A stretch of 64,000 bases of DNA, taken from contig NZ_JAUYTT010000014.1 in the NCBI RefSeq assembly GCF_030695035.1, positions 186,001-250,000 of the forward strand, read 5' to 3'. The position numbers and the translations under genes were made by a program. The notes below the pieces were generated by a model. That model worked only from the letters and a program-made list of their open reading frames with translations. It had not been told where the DNA came from and did not search any database. The DNA is from Frigidibacter sp. GTDB lineage: Bacteria; Pseudomonadota; Alphaproteobacteria; Rhodobacterales; Rhodobacteraceae. Of this stretch, positions 1 through 8,984 are shown piece after piece. Position 1 is the stretch's first letter. Every line of letters begins with the position of its first letter.

Positions 1-24
1 CTCGGTGCGGGTGGCGTCGTCCAT
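1..24 (-). CDS. 5' tip of a leftward gene, possibly DUF1244 family (partial)
   Basis: Only the first eight codons lie in the window (MDDATRTE on the minus strand). The start is supported by a strong ribosome binding site, GGAGGATACC, directly before the ATG. In related Rhodobacteraceae I recall a small DUF1244 protein beginning this way next to an N-formylglutamate amidohydrolase gene, so that is my guess for the family. The gap to the upstream gene is about 10 bases, which suggests co-transcription. The start is well supported, the family is inference. Confidence 0.5.
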
Positions 25-35
25 GGTATCCTCCG

Positions 36-776
36 TTACAGTCCGGTATCGGCGAGGCTGGCTTGCAGGATCGGGGCCAGAAGGTCGGCCCATTCGATCT
101 GGCCGGCTTCGGTGGCGATCAGGTCGTTGCGCACCTCGATCAGCACGTTGAGCCGACCCGGTTGCAGCGCGTGGCGGTCGATGGCGTCGCCGTCGAGATG
201 GCCCAGATAGGGCTCGTTGTCGCCGACGCAGAGGCCGGTGGCCTCTAGTCGCGCGATCAGCGGCAGCGCCAGACGGCCATCCAGATGCGAATGCAGGATG
301 CCGACCTGCCAAGGCCGCGGCGGGCGGCCGTTCAGCTGCGGGGTGAAGCTGTGCACGGCGCAGATCACTGTGTCGGGGCGGCGCGCGGCAAGGGTGGCAT
401 AGGCGGCGTGATAGGGGCGGTGATAGGCATTTAGCCGCCGCTCCACCTCTGCCGCATCCGCGTGGCGGTTGGCGGGGATGATGGTGCCATCGTAAAGCCG
501 CATCAACAGTGTTGGGTCATCCTCGCCACGGTTGGGGTCGATCACCAGCCGAGAAAAGTCCGACAAGATCGCCGGGGCCTCCAGCCGCTCGGCAAGGTGG
601 CGCGTCAGCCCTGCGGCGCCCACATCATAGGCAATGTGGCGCGCCATGTCGGCGGCGGCGATGCCAAGGTTGCCACCCCCCACCTCTACCGGCACGGTGT
701 TGGCAGCGTGGTCGCAAGTGACGAGCCAGCGCGAGGGCCGGGCTTCGCCAATGATTTCATAAGGGATATGGGTCAT
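36..776 (-). CDS. N-formylglutamate amidohydrolase family protein
   Basis: A 246-residue protein of the N-formylglutamate amidohydrolase family, zinc-type hydrolases that release formate from N-formylglutamate (last step of one histidine degradation route) or act on related N-acyl amino acids. The N-terminal motif VTCDHAANTVP and the following DPNRGEDDP are the family hallmarks. The ORF track extends the frame upstream to 1238, but that part lies antisense to pyk. I start at MTHIPYE, where the family homology begins. No hut genes are near, so a role in histidine breakdown is not shown by context. It reads towards the partial gene at the window edge and is divergent from pyk. Confidence 0.85.
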   Translation of the reverse strand: MTHIPYEIIGEARPSRWLVTCDHAANTVPVEVGGGNLGIAAADMARHIAYDVGAAGLTRHLAERLEAPAILSDFSRLVIDPNRGEDDPTLLMRLYDGTIIPANRHADAAEVERRLNAYHRPYHAAYATLAARRPDTVICAVHSFTPQLNGRPPRPWQVGILHSHLDGRLALPLIARLEATGLCVGDNEPYLGHLDGDAIDRHALQPGRLNVLIEVRNDLIATEAGQIEWADLLAPILQASLADTGL

Positions 777-905
777 CGTCGTGATCCTGTGCTCTGCCCG
801 GTTTAGGCCAAGCCGGAGCCATGCGCCAGTTGCGAGCGCAGCAAAACTGGGCCATAAGGTGTATGGCCCACATGGAAAATGCAAAAAGACAGGGGACGAG
901 GCTGA

Positions 906-2351
906 ATGAGACGCCTTCGTAAAGTGAAGATCGTGGCGACCCTCGGGCCGGCCTCCAGCGATTACCAGACCATTCGCGCATTGTTCGAGGCCGGGGCCGA
1001 CGTGTTCCGCCTGAACATGAGCCACGGCACCCATGCCGAGCAAAAGGCGCGCTATGACATCATCCGCCAGATCGAGGCCGATACCGGCCGCCCGATTGGC
1101 GTGCTGGCCGACCTTCAGGGGCCGAAGCTGCGGGTTGGCACCTTCGCCAGCGGCGCGGCTGAGCTGGAAGAAGGGCAGCCCTTCCGCTTTGACCTCGACG
1201 AAGAGCCGGGCGATGGCCACCGCGTCTGCCTGCCGCATCGCGAGATTTTCGAGGCGCTGCAGCCCGGCGCGACGCTGCTAATCAATGACGGCAAGATCGC
1301 CATGAAGGTCAACGATTGCGGGCCGGACTTTGCCAATTGCACCGTCACCATCGGCGGCACGATCTCCAACCGCAAGGGCGTGAACGTGCCCGACGTGGTG
1401 CTGCCGCTAGCGGCGCTGTCGGACAAGGACCGCGCCGATCTGGAATTTGTCTGCGACCTTGGGGCCGATTGGCTGGCGCTGTCCTTCGTGCAGCGCGCCG
1501 AGGATGTGACCGAGGCGCGCGAGCTGGCGCGAGGGCGCTCGGCGATCCTCGCCAAGATCGAGAAACCGGCGGCGCTGAACAAGTTCGATGAGATCCTGGC
1601 CGTGTCGGACGGGATCATGGTCGCGCGCGGCGATCTGGGGGTGGAACTGCCGGTCTATACCGTGCCGCCAATCCAGAAGCGGCTGGTGCGCAAGTGCCGC
1701 GCGGCTGGCAAGCCGGTGATCGTGGCGACGCAGATGCTGGAATCGATGATCGAAAGCCCGATGCCGACCCGTGCCGAAGTGTCGGACGTGGCGGCGGCGA
1801 TCTATGAGGGCGCCGATGCGGTGATGCTGTCGGCCGAATCCGCCGCCGGGCGCTACCCGATCGAGGCGGTGGCGACGATGGACAACGTCGCCCAGTCGGT
1901 CGAGACCGACCCGACCTACCGCGAGGTGATCGAGGCCAGCCGCAAGGCGGTGCGCAAGACTGTCGCCGACGGGATCGTTGCCGCGGCGCGTGAACTGGCC
2001 GAGACCACCGACATCAAGGCGATCTGCTGCTACACCCAAAGCGGCAAGACGGTGAACCTTGTGGCGCGCGAGCGGCCGCGGGTGCCGATCATCGCCCTGA
2101 CCCCGGTGCAATCGGTGCTGCGGCGCCTGTGCCTGACCTGGGGCGTGCATTGCGCCTATTGCGAGCCGGTGGACCGCTTCAAGATGGCCGTGGTCGGCGC
2201 CGCCCGTGCGGCCCGGGCCGAGGGCTTTGCGACCGAGGCTGACCAGATCCTGGTGACCGCCGGTGTGCCCTTCAACGTGCAAGGCACCACCAACATCCTG
2301 CGCGTTGCCCCCTGTGACGAGCGGTTGATTTTCCGCACCGATCCCGAATGA
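906..2351 (+). CDS. pyk: pyruvate kinase
   Basis: Pyruvate kinase, 481 residues, the usual bacterial length. It converts phosphoenolpyruvate and ADP to pyruvate and ATP in the cytoplasm. The start KVKIVATLGPASS, the substrate-site FRLNMSHG, the catalytic lysine segment ILAKIEKPAAL, the MVARGDLGVELP loop and the signature VIVATQMLESM are all intact. The C-terminal domain ends in VTAGVPFNVQGTTNILRV. A GGACGAGG sequence lies just upstream of the ATG. The gene stands alone, divergent from the formylglutamate hydrolase, and is followed by a small membrane protein gene about 50 bases downstream that may be co-transcribed. Confidence 0.98.
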   Translation: MRRLRKVKIVATLGPASSDYQTIRALFEAGADVFRLNMSHGTHAEQKARYDIIRQIEADTGRPIGVLADLQGPKLRVGTFASGAAELEEGQPFRFDLDEEPGDGHRVCLPHREIFEALQPGATLLINDGKIAMKVNDCGPDFANCTVTIGGTISNRKGVNVPDVVLPLAALSDKDRADLEFVCDLGADWLALSFVQRAEDVTEARELARGRSAILAKIEKPAALNKFDEILAVSDGIMVARGDLGVELPVYTVPPIQKRLVRKCRAAGKPVIVATQMLESMIESPMPTRAEVSDVAAAIYEGADAVMLSAESAAGRYPIEAVATMDNVAQSVETDPTYREVIEASRKAVRKTVADGIVAAARELAETTDIKAICCYTQSGKTVNLVARERPRVPIIALTPVQSVLRRLCLTWGVHCAYCEPVDRFKMAVVGAARAARAEGFATEADQILVTAGVPFNVQGTTNILRVAPCDERLIFRTDPE

Positions 2352-2402
2352 TGGATACCGGGGCCGCCGCAAGGGTGGCGGTCCCGTGTTCAGGGGTCAG
2401 TG

Positions 2403-2627
2403 ATGGACAGTGACGTTCTTCTTGTTGTGGGGCTCGTGTTGGTGGCCCTTGGGGTGCCGGCACTGGTCAGCGCCTTTTCCGACAGCCGGCCGCCGCGCGC
2501 GGCTGCGATTGCCTTCCTGCTGGGGGGCGGGCTCATAGCGTTTGCGGTGATGTCGAAACCCGGTGGATACAAGATCGAAGATATCCCCGATGTCGTGACG
2601 CATGTGGTGGCCCGCGCGATCCGCTGA
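2403..2627 (+). CDS. small two-helix membrane protein, function unknown
   Basis: A 74-residue protein with two predicted membrane helices (LLVVGLVLVALGVPALVSAF near residues 5-25 and AAIAFLLGGGLIAFAVMS near 35-52), joined by a short basic loop, and a polar C-terminal tail. A GTG at 2400 is also possible, but the ATG at 2403 is preferred. I do not recognise a named family. Small proteins of this type recur between pyk and rpmI in Rhodobacteraceae as far as I recall, which argues that it is a real conserved gene. It lies about 50 bases behind pyk. Confidence 0.7.
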   Translation: MDSDVLLVVGLVLVALGVPALVSAFSDSRPPRAAAIAFLLGGGLIAFAVMSKPGGYKIEDIPDVVTHVVARAIR

Positions 2628-2660
2628 CGGCCCCGGTCAGCAGGAATATCAGCTTTCCCC

Positions 2661-2689
2661 TTGTCACAGCCCCGGGCCCCGTCTATAGG
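2661..2689 (+). promoter_or_regulatory. putative sigma-70 promoter for rpmI-rplT
   Basis: TTGTCA (2661-2666), a 17-base spacer and TATAGG (2684-2689) give near-consensus -35 and -10 elements about 78 bases before rpmI. The leader of some 70 bases could hold regulation by L20, as known for this operon in other bacteria, but I see no clear structure. Confidence 0.6.
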
Positions 2690-2766
2690 GCGCCCTCTAC
2701 ACGCGGGACCGGCCGAAGTGGCATGCCGAGTCGCGCGGATAACCAAACTCGAAAGAGGAGATGGAA

Positions 2767-2967
2767 ATGCCCAAGATGAAGACCAAATCCGCTGCGAAAA
2801 AGCGGTTCTCCTTCACTGCCTCTGGCAAAGTGAAGGCTGGCCCCGCCGGCAAGCGGCACGGCATGATCAAACGCTCGACGAAATTCATTCGTGACGTGAC
2901 CGGGACCATGATCCTGTCCGCGTCCGACGCGAAGATCGTCAAGAAATACATGCCCTACGACCGGTAA
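2767..2967 (+). CDS. rpmI: 50S ribosomal protein L35
   Basis: Ribosomal protein bL35, 66 residues from MPKMKTKS, highly basic with the family pattern [19 protein letters not shown] near the N-terminus. The ORF track begins two codons upstream at ATGGAA. I prefer the second ATG because the family starts at MPKMKTK and the AGAGGAG ribosome binding site is then correctly spaced. It is followed 12 bases later by rplT, the standard operon. A putative promoter lies upstream and a terminator follows rplT. Confidence 0.97.
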   Translation: MPKMKTKSAAKKRFSFTASGKVKAGPAGKRHGMIKRSTKFIRDVTGTMILSASDAKIVKKYMPYDR

Positions 2968-2979
2968 GGAGCCAGACAG

Positions 2980-3345
2980 ATGTCCCGTGTTAAATCTGGT
3001 GTGGTCACCCATGCCCGTCACCGCAAGGTGATCAAGAAGGCCGCCGGCTATTACAGCGCGCGCAGCCGCAACTTCCGCACCGCCACCCAGGCTGTCGACA
3101 AGGCGCAGCAATACGCCACGCGCGACCGCAAGGTGCGCAAGCGCAACTTCCGCGCCCTGTGGATCCAGCGGATCAACGCCGCCGTGCGGCTGTTCGACCC
3201 GGAATTCACCTACTCGCGCTTCATCAACGGTCTGGCGCTTGCCGGCATCGAAGTGGACCGCAAGGTGCTGGCCGATCTGGCCGTGCATGAGCCCGAGGCG
3301 TTCAACGCCATCGCCGCCCAAGCCAAGGCCGCCATCCCGGCCTGA
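2980..3345 (+). CDS. rplT: 50S ribosomal protein L20
   Basis: Ribosomal protein bL20, 121 residues, a 23S rRNA-binding protein essential for early 50S assembly. The N-terminus [20 protein letters not shown] and the core [20 protein letters not shown] are typical. An AAGGAG ribosome binding site precedes the ATG. It is the second gene of the rpmI-rplT operon and is followed by a strong hairpin terminator. In many bacteria L20 represses its own operon at the translational level. Nothing here shows that directly. Confidence 0.98.
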   Translation: MSRVKSGVVTHARHRKVIKKAAGYYSARSRNFRTATQAVDKAQQYATRDRKVRKRNFRALWIQRINAAVRLFDPEFTYSRFINGLALAGIEVDRKVLADLAVHEPEAFNAIAAQAKAAIPA

Positions 3346-3373
3346 TCTGCGCCCGGCGCTGACAAAACACCCG

Positions 3374-3407
3374 AAAAGCCCCGTTGGCGCCCGCCAGCGG
3401 GGCTTTT
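3374..3407 (+). terminator. rho-independent terminator after rplT
   Basis: AAAAGCCCCG pairs with CGGGGCTTTT around a 14-base loop, and the right arm runs into a T tract. It sits 28 bases after the rplT stop codon. Confidence 0.85.
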
Positions 3408-3532
3408 TGCTGCGTGGGCGCCCGGAATCATATGTGACGGATATGTAAATTCTGTTGAGCCGGCCGCGCCTTCCATGCAGGCTTTCCCTCAGGCCACCGC
3501 AAAAGATGGCCGCGGCAACGAAGGGACATCGC

Positions 3533-4945
3533 ATGACGGCACTCATCGGCTTTCTGAACACCATCTTCTGGGGGTATATCCTGATCTATGGCCTTCTGGC
3601 CGTGGGCGCCTATTTCACCGTCCGGCTGGGCTTCGTGCAGTTCCGCCATTTCATCGAGATGTTCCGCTGCGTGACCGGGTCGAGCGCGGCCGACAAGAAC
3701 GGGATCACCCCGTTTCAGGCGCTGACCATCAGCTTGGCCTCGCGCGTCGGCACCGGCAATATCGCGGGGGTGGCCGTGGCGCTGTACCTCGGCGGGGCAG
3801 GGGCGATCTTCTGGATGTGGATGGTAGCGCTGGTCGGGATGGCCACCGCCTATGCCGAAAGCAGCCTGGCGCAGCTTTACAAGACCCACGGCCCCAGCGG
3901 CATGTATCGCGGCGGGCCGGCCTTCTACATCTCCAAGGGCCTCGGCCTGCCCTGGCTGGGCGCGGTGTTCTCGGTCTGCCTTATCCTGTCCTTCGGGCTC
4001 GTTTTCAACGCGGTGCAGGCGAACTCCATCGCTGACGCGTTCCAAGGCGCCTTCGGGGTGCCGAAATGGCTGGTCGGGATCATCATCGCCACGGTCGCGG
4101 GCGTCGTCATCTTCGGCGGCATCAAGAAGATCGCTTCGGTGGCCGAGGTGGTGGTGCCGTTCATGGCGGGCGCCTATCTGCTGCTGGCGATCTGGGTGAT
4201 GCTGACCAACCTCTCTGCCGTGCCCGGTGTCATTGCCGAGATCTTCGCCAGCGCCTTTGGCCTGACCGAGGCTGCGGGCGGTATCGCGGGGGGCGTCGCA
4301 GCCGCGGCGCTGAACGGCATCAAGCGGGGCCTGTTCTCCAACGAGGCGGGCATGGGCTCTGCCCCCAACATCGCCGCCGTGGCGATGCCGGACCCGCATC
4401 ACCCCTCCTCGCAGGGCTTCGTGCAGGCGCTTGGGGTGTTCATCGACACCATTCTCGTCTGCACCGCCACTGCCGTCATGATCCTGCTCTCGGGCGTGCT
4501 TGAGCCGGGATCGGGCGTTACCGGGACGGCGCTGACGCAACAGGCGCTGGTCCATCACTTCGGCGTCGCGGGCGGCTGGTTCGTGGCGATCGCGATCCTG
4601 TTCTTCGCCTTCACCTCGATCATCGGCAACTATGCCTATGCCGAAAACGCGATGGTCTTCCTTGGGCAGGGCAACAACACCGGCCTGACGGTGCTGCGCG
4701 TCGCGGCGCTGGCGATGGTCATCTGGGGCGCGCTGCAGACGGTGGCGACGGTGTTCGACTTCGCCGATGCCTCGATGGGCCTGATGGCGACCATCAACCT
4801 GATCGCCATCGTGGCGCTGTCGGGCACCGTGTCGGCGCTGACCAATGACTATCTGCGCCAGCGCAAGGCCGGCACCATGCCCAAATTCCATGTCGGCGAG
4901 CATCCCGCCATCGCGCGCGGCGTGGATACCGAAATCTGGAAGTGA
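3533..4945 (+). CDS. alanine or glycine:cation symporter (AGCS family)
   Basis: A 470-residue sodium:alanine/glycine symporter of the AGCS family, with about ten to eleven hydrophobic segments along the whole length. Family marks include RVGTGNIAGVAVALYLGGAG near residue 75, MYRGGPAFYI, and the segment GLFSNEAGMGSAPNIAA. The ORF track begins upstream with a TTG. I start at MTALIGF, where the first membrane helix and an AAGGGA ribosome binding site fit. The gene is flanked by terminators on both sides and is therefore likely a single transcription unit. The ald gene (alanine dehydrogenase) is 5.5 kb away, a possible functional partner. Confidence 0.93.
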   Translation: MTALIGFLNTIFWGYILIYGLLAVGAYFTVRLGFVQFRHFIEMFRCVTGSSAADKNGITPFQALTISLASRVGTGNIAGVAVALYLGGAGAIFWMWMVALVGMATAYAESSLAQLYKTHGPSGMYRGGPAFYISKGLGLPWLGAVFSVCLILSFGLVFNAVQANSIADAFQGAFGVPKWLVGIIIATVAGVVIFGGIKKIASVAEVVVPFMAGAYLLLAIWVMLTNLSAVPGVIAEIFASAFGLTEAAGGIAGGVAAAALNGIKRGLFSNEAGMGSAPNIAAVAMPDPHHPSSQGFVQALGVFIDTILVCTATAVMILLSGVLEPGSGVTGTALTQQALVHHFGVAGGWFVAIAILFFAFTSIIGNYAYAENAMVFLGQGNNTGLTVLRVAALAMVIWGALQTVATVFDFADASMGLMATINLIAIVALSGTVSALTNDYLRQRKAGTMPKFHVGEHPAIARGVDTEIWK

Positions 4946-4953
4946 CCCCTGCA

Positions 4954-4982
4954 CCCCGCCCCTTATCCCGGGGCGGGGTTTT
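4954..4982 (+). terminator. rho-independent terminator after the alanine symporter
   Basis: CCCCGCCCC pairs with GGGGCGGGG around a 7-base loop and is followed by TTTT, 8 bases after the stop codon. Confidence 0.85.
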
Positions 4983-4996
4983 CACCATCCTCGCAT

Positions 4997-5024
4997 TTGC
5001 ATCCCCTGTCCTCTGTGCTAGCAA
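4997..5024 (+). promoter_or_regulatory. putative promoter for pheS
   Basis: TTGCAT, a 16-base spacer and TAGCAA (inside GCTAGC) precede pheS by about 27 bases. The CTAG-containing -10 resembles several other upstream elements in this window. Confidence 0.45.
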
Positions 5025-5051
5025 AGCGCCGCACAGTGCCGGAGATGGAAC

Positions 5052-6134
5052 ATGGACGGGTTGGACGCTCTCAAGCGCAAGTATCTCGAAGGCGTCGCCG
5101 CCGCGGGGGATGAGGCAGCCCTCGAGGATCTGCGCCTTGCCGCCCTTGGCAAGAAGGGCGAGATCAGCCTGAAGATGCGCGAGCTTGGCCAGATGACGCC
5201 CGAGCAGCGCCAGACCACTGGCGCCGCGCTGAACCTGCTGAAGGATGAGATCGACGCCGCCCTGCGCGGCAAGAAGGCCGCACTGTCCGATGCCGCGCTC
5301 GATGAACGCCTGCGCGCCGAATGGCTGGACGTGACCCTGCCGGGCCGCCCCCGCCGCATGGGCACCATCCACCCGGTCAGCCAGGTGACCGAAGAGGTCA
5401 CCGCGATCTTTGCCGACATGGGCTTTGCCGTGGCCGAGGGGCCGCAGATCGAAAGCGACTGGTTCAACTTCGACGCGCTGAACATCCCGCCCGAACACCC
5501 GGCGCGGCAGGAGCATGACACCTTCTTCATGGCCCGCGCGACAGGCGACGACCGCCCGCCGCATGTGCTGCGCACCCATACCAGCCCGGTGCAGATCCGC
5601 GCCATGGCCGCGCAGGGCGCGCCGATCCGGGTGATCGCCCCCGGCCGCGTCTACCGCATGGACATGGACCAGACCCATACCCCGATGTTCCATCAGGTCG
5701 AGGGTCTCGCCATCGACCGCGATATCAGCATGGCCAACCTCAAATGGGTGCTGGAGGAGTTCTGCCGCACCTATTTCGAGGTGCCCGAAGTCGAACTGCG
5801 CTTCCGCGCCAGCCATTTCCCCTTCACCGAGCCCTCGGCCGAGGTGGATATCCGCTGTTCCTGGGAAGGCGGCCAGCTGAAGATCGGCCAGGGCGACAGC
5901 TGGATGGAGATCCTGGGCTCGGGCATGGTCCACCCCAAGGTGCTGTCGGCCGCGGGCGTGGACCCGGCCGAGTGGCAGGGCTTCGCCTTCGGCATGGGCA
6001 TAGACCGGATCGCCATGCTGAAATACGGCATCCCGGACCTGCGCGCGTTCTTCGAGAGCGACCTGCGCTGGCTGCGGCACTATGGGTTCTCTGCGCTGGA
6101 CATGCCGTCGGTGTTTGGGGGGTTGAGTAGGTGA
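5052..6134 (+). CDS. pheS: phenylalanine--tRNA ligase alpha subunit
   Basis: Alpha subunit of the heterotetrameric phenylalanyl-tRNA synthetase, 360 residues. It carries the class II catalytic core that activates phenylalanine and charges tRNA-Phe. Residues 1-90 form the N-terminal coiled coil that contacts tRNA. The core begins near [15 protein letters not shown]. Class II motifs include [30 protein letters not shown] and the C-terminal [17 protein letters not shown]. The stop codon overlaps, by GTGA, the GTG start of an unrelated small gene that separates it from pheT. This is unusual because pheS and pheT are normally adjacent. Confidence 0.98.
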   Translation: MDGLDALKRKYLEGVAAAGDEAALEDLRLAALGKKGEISLKMRELGQMTPEQRQTTGAALNLLKDEIDAALRGKKAALSDAALDERLRAEWLDVTLPGRPRRMGTIHPVSQVTEEVTAIFADMGFAVAEGPQIESDWFNFDALNIPPEHPARQEHDTFFMARATGDDRPPHVLRTHTSPVQIRAMAAQGAPIRVIAPGRVYRMDMDQTHTPMFHQVEGLAIDRDISMANLKWVLEEFCRTYFEVPEVELRFRASHFPFTEPSAEVDIRCSWEGGQLKIGQGDSWMEILGSGMVHPKVLSAAGVDPAEWQGFAFGMGIDRIAMLKYGIPDLRAFFESDLRWLRHYGFSALDMPSVFGGLSR

Positions 6135-6577
6135 ACGGTGCCGTCAGCGCAGCCAAAGTCAAATATAGCCAGAGCAAGCTCATCGCGCTGCTTGAGTACT
6201 TAGAAAGCGATCCGGCAGCAGCATCGCGCCAAGCATCTTTGAACGAGATAGCGGCGATAAAGAAGCGGAAGCTTCCGCTGAACGGGCCGGCGGAGCGTAG
6301 GTTCTATATTGATGTAGCTATCCAGAAAGGTTTCGCATCCAGCGAGTACCCCGCAGCATCGTTTTACGAAGAGGAAGACGATCCGAGATACGGGTGTTCA
6401 GTCGGGTACCTCATCTCGCTTGCCGGCCGCGAGTATCTGGATCGGAAGAGAAGTGAGCGCCTCCCCAATCTCTGGTGGCAGCAACTCTTGAACAATGTCC
6501 CCACCATCTTGGTCAGTGTCTTGACTGCATTGTTGGTGGGGTGGGCGCTAGATTTTTGGGGACCAAGCATTCCATGA
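6131..6577 (+). CDS. hypothetical protein with C-terminal membrane anchor inserted between pheS and pheT
   Basis: A 148-residue protein of no family I can name. The start is GTG overlapping the pheS stop (GTGA), and its own stop overlaps the pheT start (ATGA). The N-terminal 100 residues are charged and look helical, with [16 protein letters not shown] and then [18 protein letters not shown]. The latter resembles the end of small winged-helix proteins with a 'T/SxxGxxYL' strand-turn. A single hydrophobic helix follows near residues 122-142 ([20 protein letters not shown]). It contains no internal methionine. Base composition is clearly more AT-rich than pheS or pheT, with codons such as TTA and ATA that neighbours avoid. 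This suggests horizontal acquisition. Function unknown. Confidence 0.75.
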   Translation: MNGAVSAAKVKYSQSKLIALLEYLESDPAAASRQASLNEIAAIKKRKLPLNGPAERRFYIDVAIQKGFASSEYPAASFYEEEDDPRYGCSVGYLISLAGREYLDRKRSERLPNLWWQQLLNNVPTILVSVLTALLVGWALDFWGPSIP

Positions 6578-8970
6578 AATTCACCCTCTCCTGGCTCAAA
6601 TCCCATCTCGACACGAGCGCAAGCCTCGACGAGATCCTCTATGCGCTCACCGATCTTGGCCTCGAGGTCGAGGAGGTGCAGAACCCCGAGGAAAAGCTGG
6701 GCCGCTTCACCATCGGCTATATCACCGCCGCCGAAAAGCACCCCGATGCCGACAAGCTGCGCGTCTGCACCGTGCAGACGGATGAGGGCGAGCGGCAGAT
6801 CATCTGCGGCGCGCCGAACGCGCGGGCGGGGATCCGCGTCGTGGTGGCCAAGCCCGGCGATTATGTGCCGGGGATCGACACCACCATCCAGGTCGGCAAG
6901 ATCCGCGGCATCGAGAGCCAGGGCATGATGTGCTCGGGCCGCGAGCTGGAGGTCAGCGACGATCATGAGGGCATCATTGAGCTGCCCGAGGATGCCAAGG
7001 TCGGCCAGCGCTATATCGACTATGCCGGGCTGAATGACCCGATGGTCTATATCAAGGTCACGCCGAACCGCCCCGATGCGCTTGGCGTGCGCGGCATCGC
7101 CCGCGACCTTGCGGCGCGCGGCCTTGGCACGCTGAAACCGCTGGACGTGGTGCCGGTGCCGGGCGCCTTCCCCTGCCCGGTCTCGGTGACGCTGGCGCCT
7201 GAAGTGGCGGACAAGGCCTGCCCGCATTTCATCGGCCGGGTGATCCGCGGTGTGACCAACGGCCCCAGCCCCGACTGGCTGCAACGCCGGTTGATCGCCA
7301 TCGGGCTGCGGCCGATCTCGACGCTGGTGGATATCACCAACCTCTTCACCTTCGACCTGAACCGCCCGCTGCATGTGTTCGATGCCGGCAAGGTGCAGGG
7401 CGGCCTTGTGGTGCGCGGGGCGGTGGAGGGCGAGAGCCTGACGGCGCTGGACGGCAAGACCTATGCCCTGCGGCCGGGGATGACGGTGATCGCGGATGAT
7501 GCCGGGGTGGAGAGCCTCGGCGGCGTGATGGGCGGCGAGGCGTCGGGCTGTTCCGCAGAAACGACCGAGGTGTTCCTGGAGGCCGCGTTCTTCGACCCGA
7601 TCCTGACCGCCACCACGGGCCGCGCGCTGCGCATCAACTCCGATGCCCGCTACCGGTTCGAACGCGGCATCGACCCGGCCTTCACCGCGGACGGGATCGA
7701 GCTGGCGACGCGGATGATCCTCGACCTCTGCGGCGGCGAGGCCTCGGATGTGGTCGTCGCGGGTGCTGCCCCCGATACCACCCGCGCCTACCGCCTCGAC
7801 CCGGCCCGCGTGGTCAGCCTGGTGGGGATGGAGATCCCCGAGGCCGAGCAGCGCGCCACGCTGCAGGCGCTTGGCTTCACGCTGAACGGCGACATGGCGA
7901 CCCCGCCAAGCTGGCGCCCCGATGTGCTGGGGGAGGCGGACCTGATCGAGGAAGTCGCCCGCATCGCCTCGCTGACCAAGCTGGTCGGCAAGCCCCTGCT
8001 GCGCGGCGATGCCGGGGTGCCGGGCACGATCCTGACCCCGATGCAGGTGCGCGAGCGCGCGGCGCGGCGGATGCTGGCGGCGCTTGGCTACAACGAATGC
8101 GTCACCTACAGCTTCATCGACAACCGCAGCGCCGAGCTGTTCGGCGGCGGGGCCGAGGCGTGCCGGATCGAGAACCCGATCTCGTCGGAAATGACCCATA
8201 TGCGCCCCGACCTGCTGCCCGGCCTGCTGGCCGCGGCGGCGCGCAACCAGGCGCGCGGCTTTGCCGATCTGGCGCTGTTCGAGGTCGGCCCCGCCTTCCA
8301 CGGCGGCGAGCCGGGCGAGCAGCACCTGCAGGCGACGGGCCTGCTGATCGGCGCCAGCGCCCCGCGCGACACCTTCGCCAGCCGCCGCCCGGTGGATATC
8401 TATGACGCCAAGGCCGATGCCGAGGCGGTGCTGTCGACCATTGGCGCGCCCGCCAAGGTGCAGATCACCCGCAAGGGCCCGGGCTGGGGACATCCGGGCC
8501 GGTCCGGTGCGATGGCGCTTGGCCCCAAGGTGCTGTGCGTGTTCGGCGAGGTGCACCCCAAGGTGCTGCGCGCGATGGATGTGAAGGGGCCTGCGGTCGC
8601 CTTCACCCTGTTCCTCGAAGCCGCGCCTTTCCCCAAGGTGAAAACCCCGACCCGGCCGGCCCTCGCACTGGCCGACCTGCAGGCGGTGGACCGCGACTTC
8701 GCCTTCGTGGTCGATGCCGGGGTCGAGGCGCTGACCCTCGTCAACGCCGCTGCCGGCGCCGACAAGGCGCTGATCGAGAGCGTGCGGGTCTTCGACCAGT
8801 TCAGCGGCGACAAGGCCGAGGCGCAGATGGGCGCGGGCAAGAAATCGCTGGCGATCACCGTGCGGCTGCAACCGCAGGTGCGCACCCTGACCGAGGAAGA
8901 GATCGCGGCGGTCTCGGCCAAGATCATCGAGAAGGTGGCCAAGGCAACCGGCGGCAGCCTGCGCGGCTGA
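6574..8970 (+). CDS. pheT: phenylalanine--tRNA ligase beta subunit
   Basis: Beta subunit of phenylalanyl-tRNA synthetase, 798 residues, the normal length. It binds tRNA and hydrolyses mischarged Tyr-tRNA. The N-terminus [16 protein letters not shown] begins the family. Then come the EMAP-like tRNA-binding domain (residues about 40-150), the B3/4 editing domain, the B5 domain, a pseudo-catalytic class II fold, and the C-terminal ferredoxin-like anticodon-binding domain ending in EKVAKATGGSLRG. The ORF track extends 33 codons too far upstream, into the inserted gene. The ATG at 6574 overlaps the stop of that gene, so translation of pheT is probably coupled to it. Confidence 0.97.
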   Translation: MKFTLSWLKSHLDTSASLDEILYALTDLGLEVEEVQNPEEKLGRFTIGYITAAEKHPDADKLRVCTVQTDEGERQIICGAPNARAGIRVVVAKPGDYVPGIDTTIQVGKIRGIESQGMMCSGRELEVSDDHEGIIELPEDAKVGQRYIDYAGLNDPMVYIKVTPNRPDALGVRGIARDLAARGLGTLKPLDVVPVPGAFPCPVSVTLAPEVADKACPHFIGRVIRGVTNGPSPDWLQRRLIAIGLRPISTLVDITNLFTFDLNRPLHVFDAGKVQGGLVVRGAVEGESLTALDGKTYALRPGMTVIADDAGVESLGGVMGGEASGCSAETTEVFLEAAFFDPILTATTGRALRINSDARYRFERGIDPAFTADGIELATRMILDLCGGEASDVVVAGAAPDTTRAYRLDPARVVSLVGMEIPEAEQRATLQALGFTLNGDMATPPSWRPDVLGEADLIEEVARIASLTKLVGKPLLRGDAGVPGTILTPMQVRERAARRMLAALGYNECVTYSFIDNRSAELFGGGAEACRIENPISSEMTHMRPDLLPGLLAAAARNQARGFADLALFEVGPAFHGGEPGEQHLQATGLLIGASAPRDTFASRRPVDIYDAKADAEAVLSTIGAPAKVQITRKGPGWGHPGRSGAMALGPKVLCVFGEVHPKVLRAMDVKGPAVAFTLFLEAAPFPKVKTPTRPALALADLQAVDRDFAFVVDAGVEALTLVNAAAGADKALIESVRVFDQFSGDKAEAQMGAGKKSLAITVRLQPQVRTLTEEEIAAVSAKIIEKVAKATGGSLRG

Positions 8971-8984
8971 GGGCGCAGCGGGGG

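Noticed and set aside
2628-2766. Possible L20-binding leader structure before rpmI
   Set aside because: The leader is short and I could not draw the pseudoknot known from other bacteria, so it is only noted as a promoter region.
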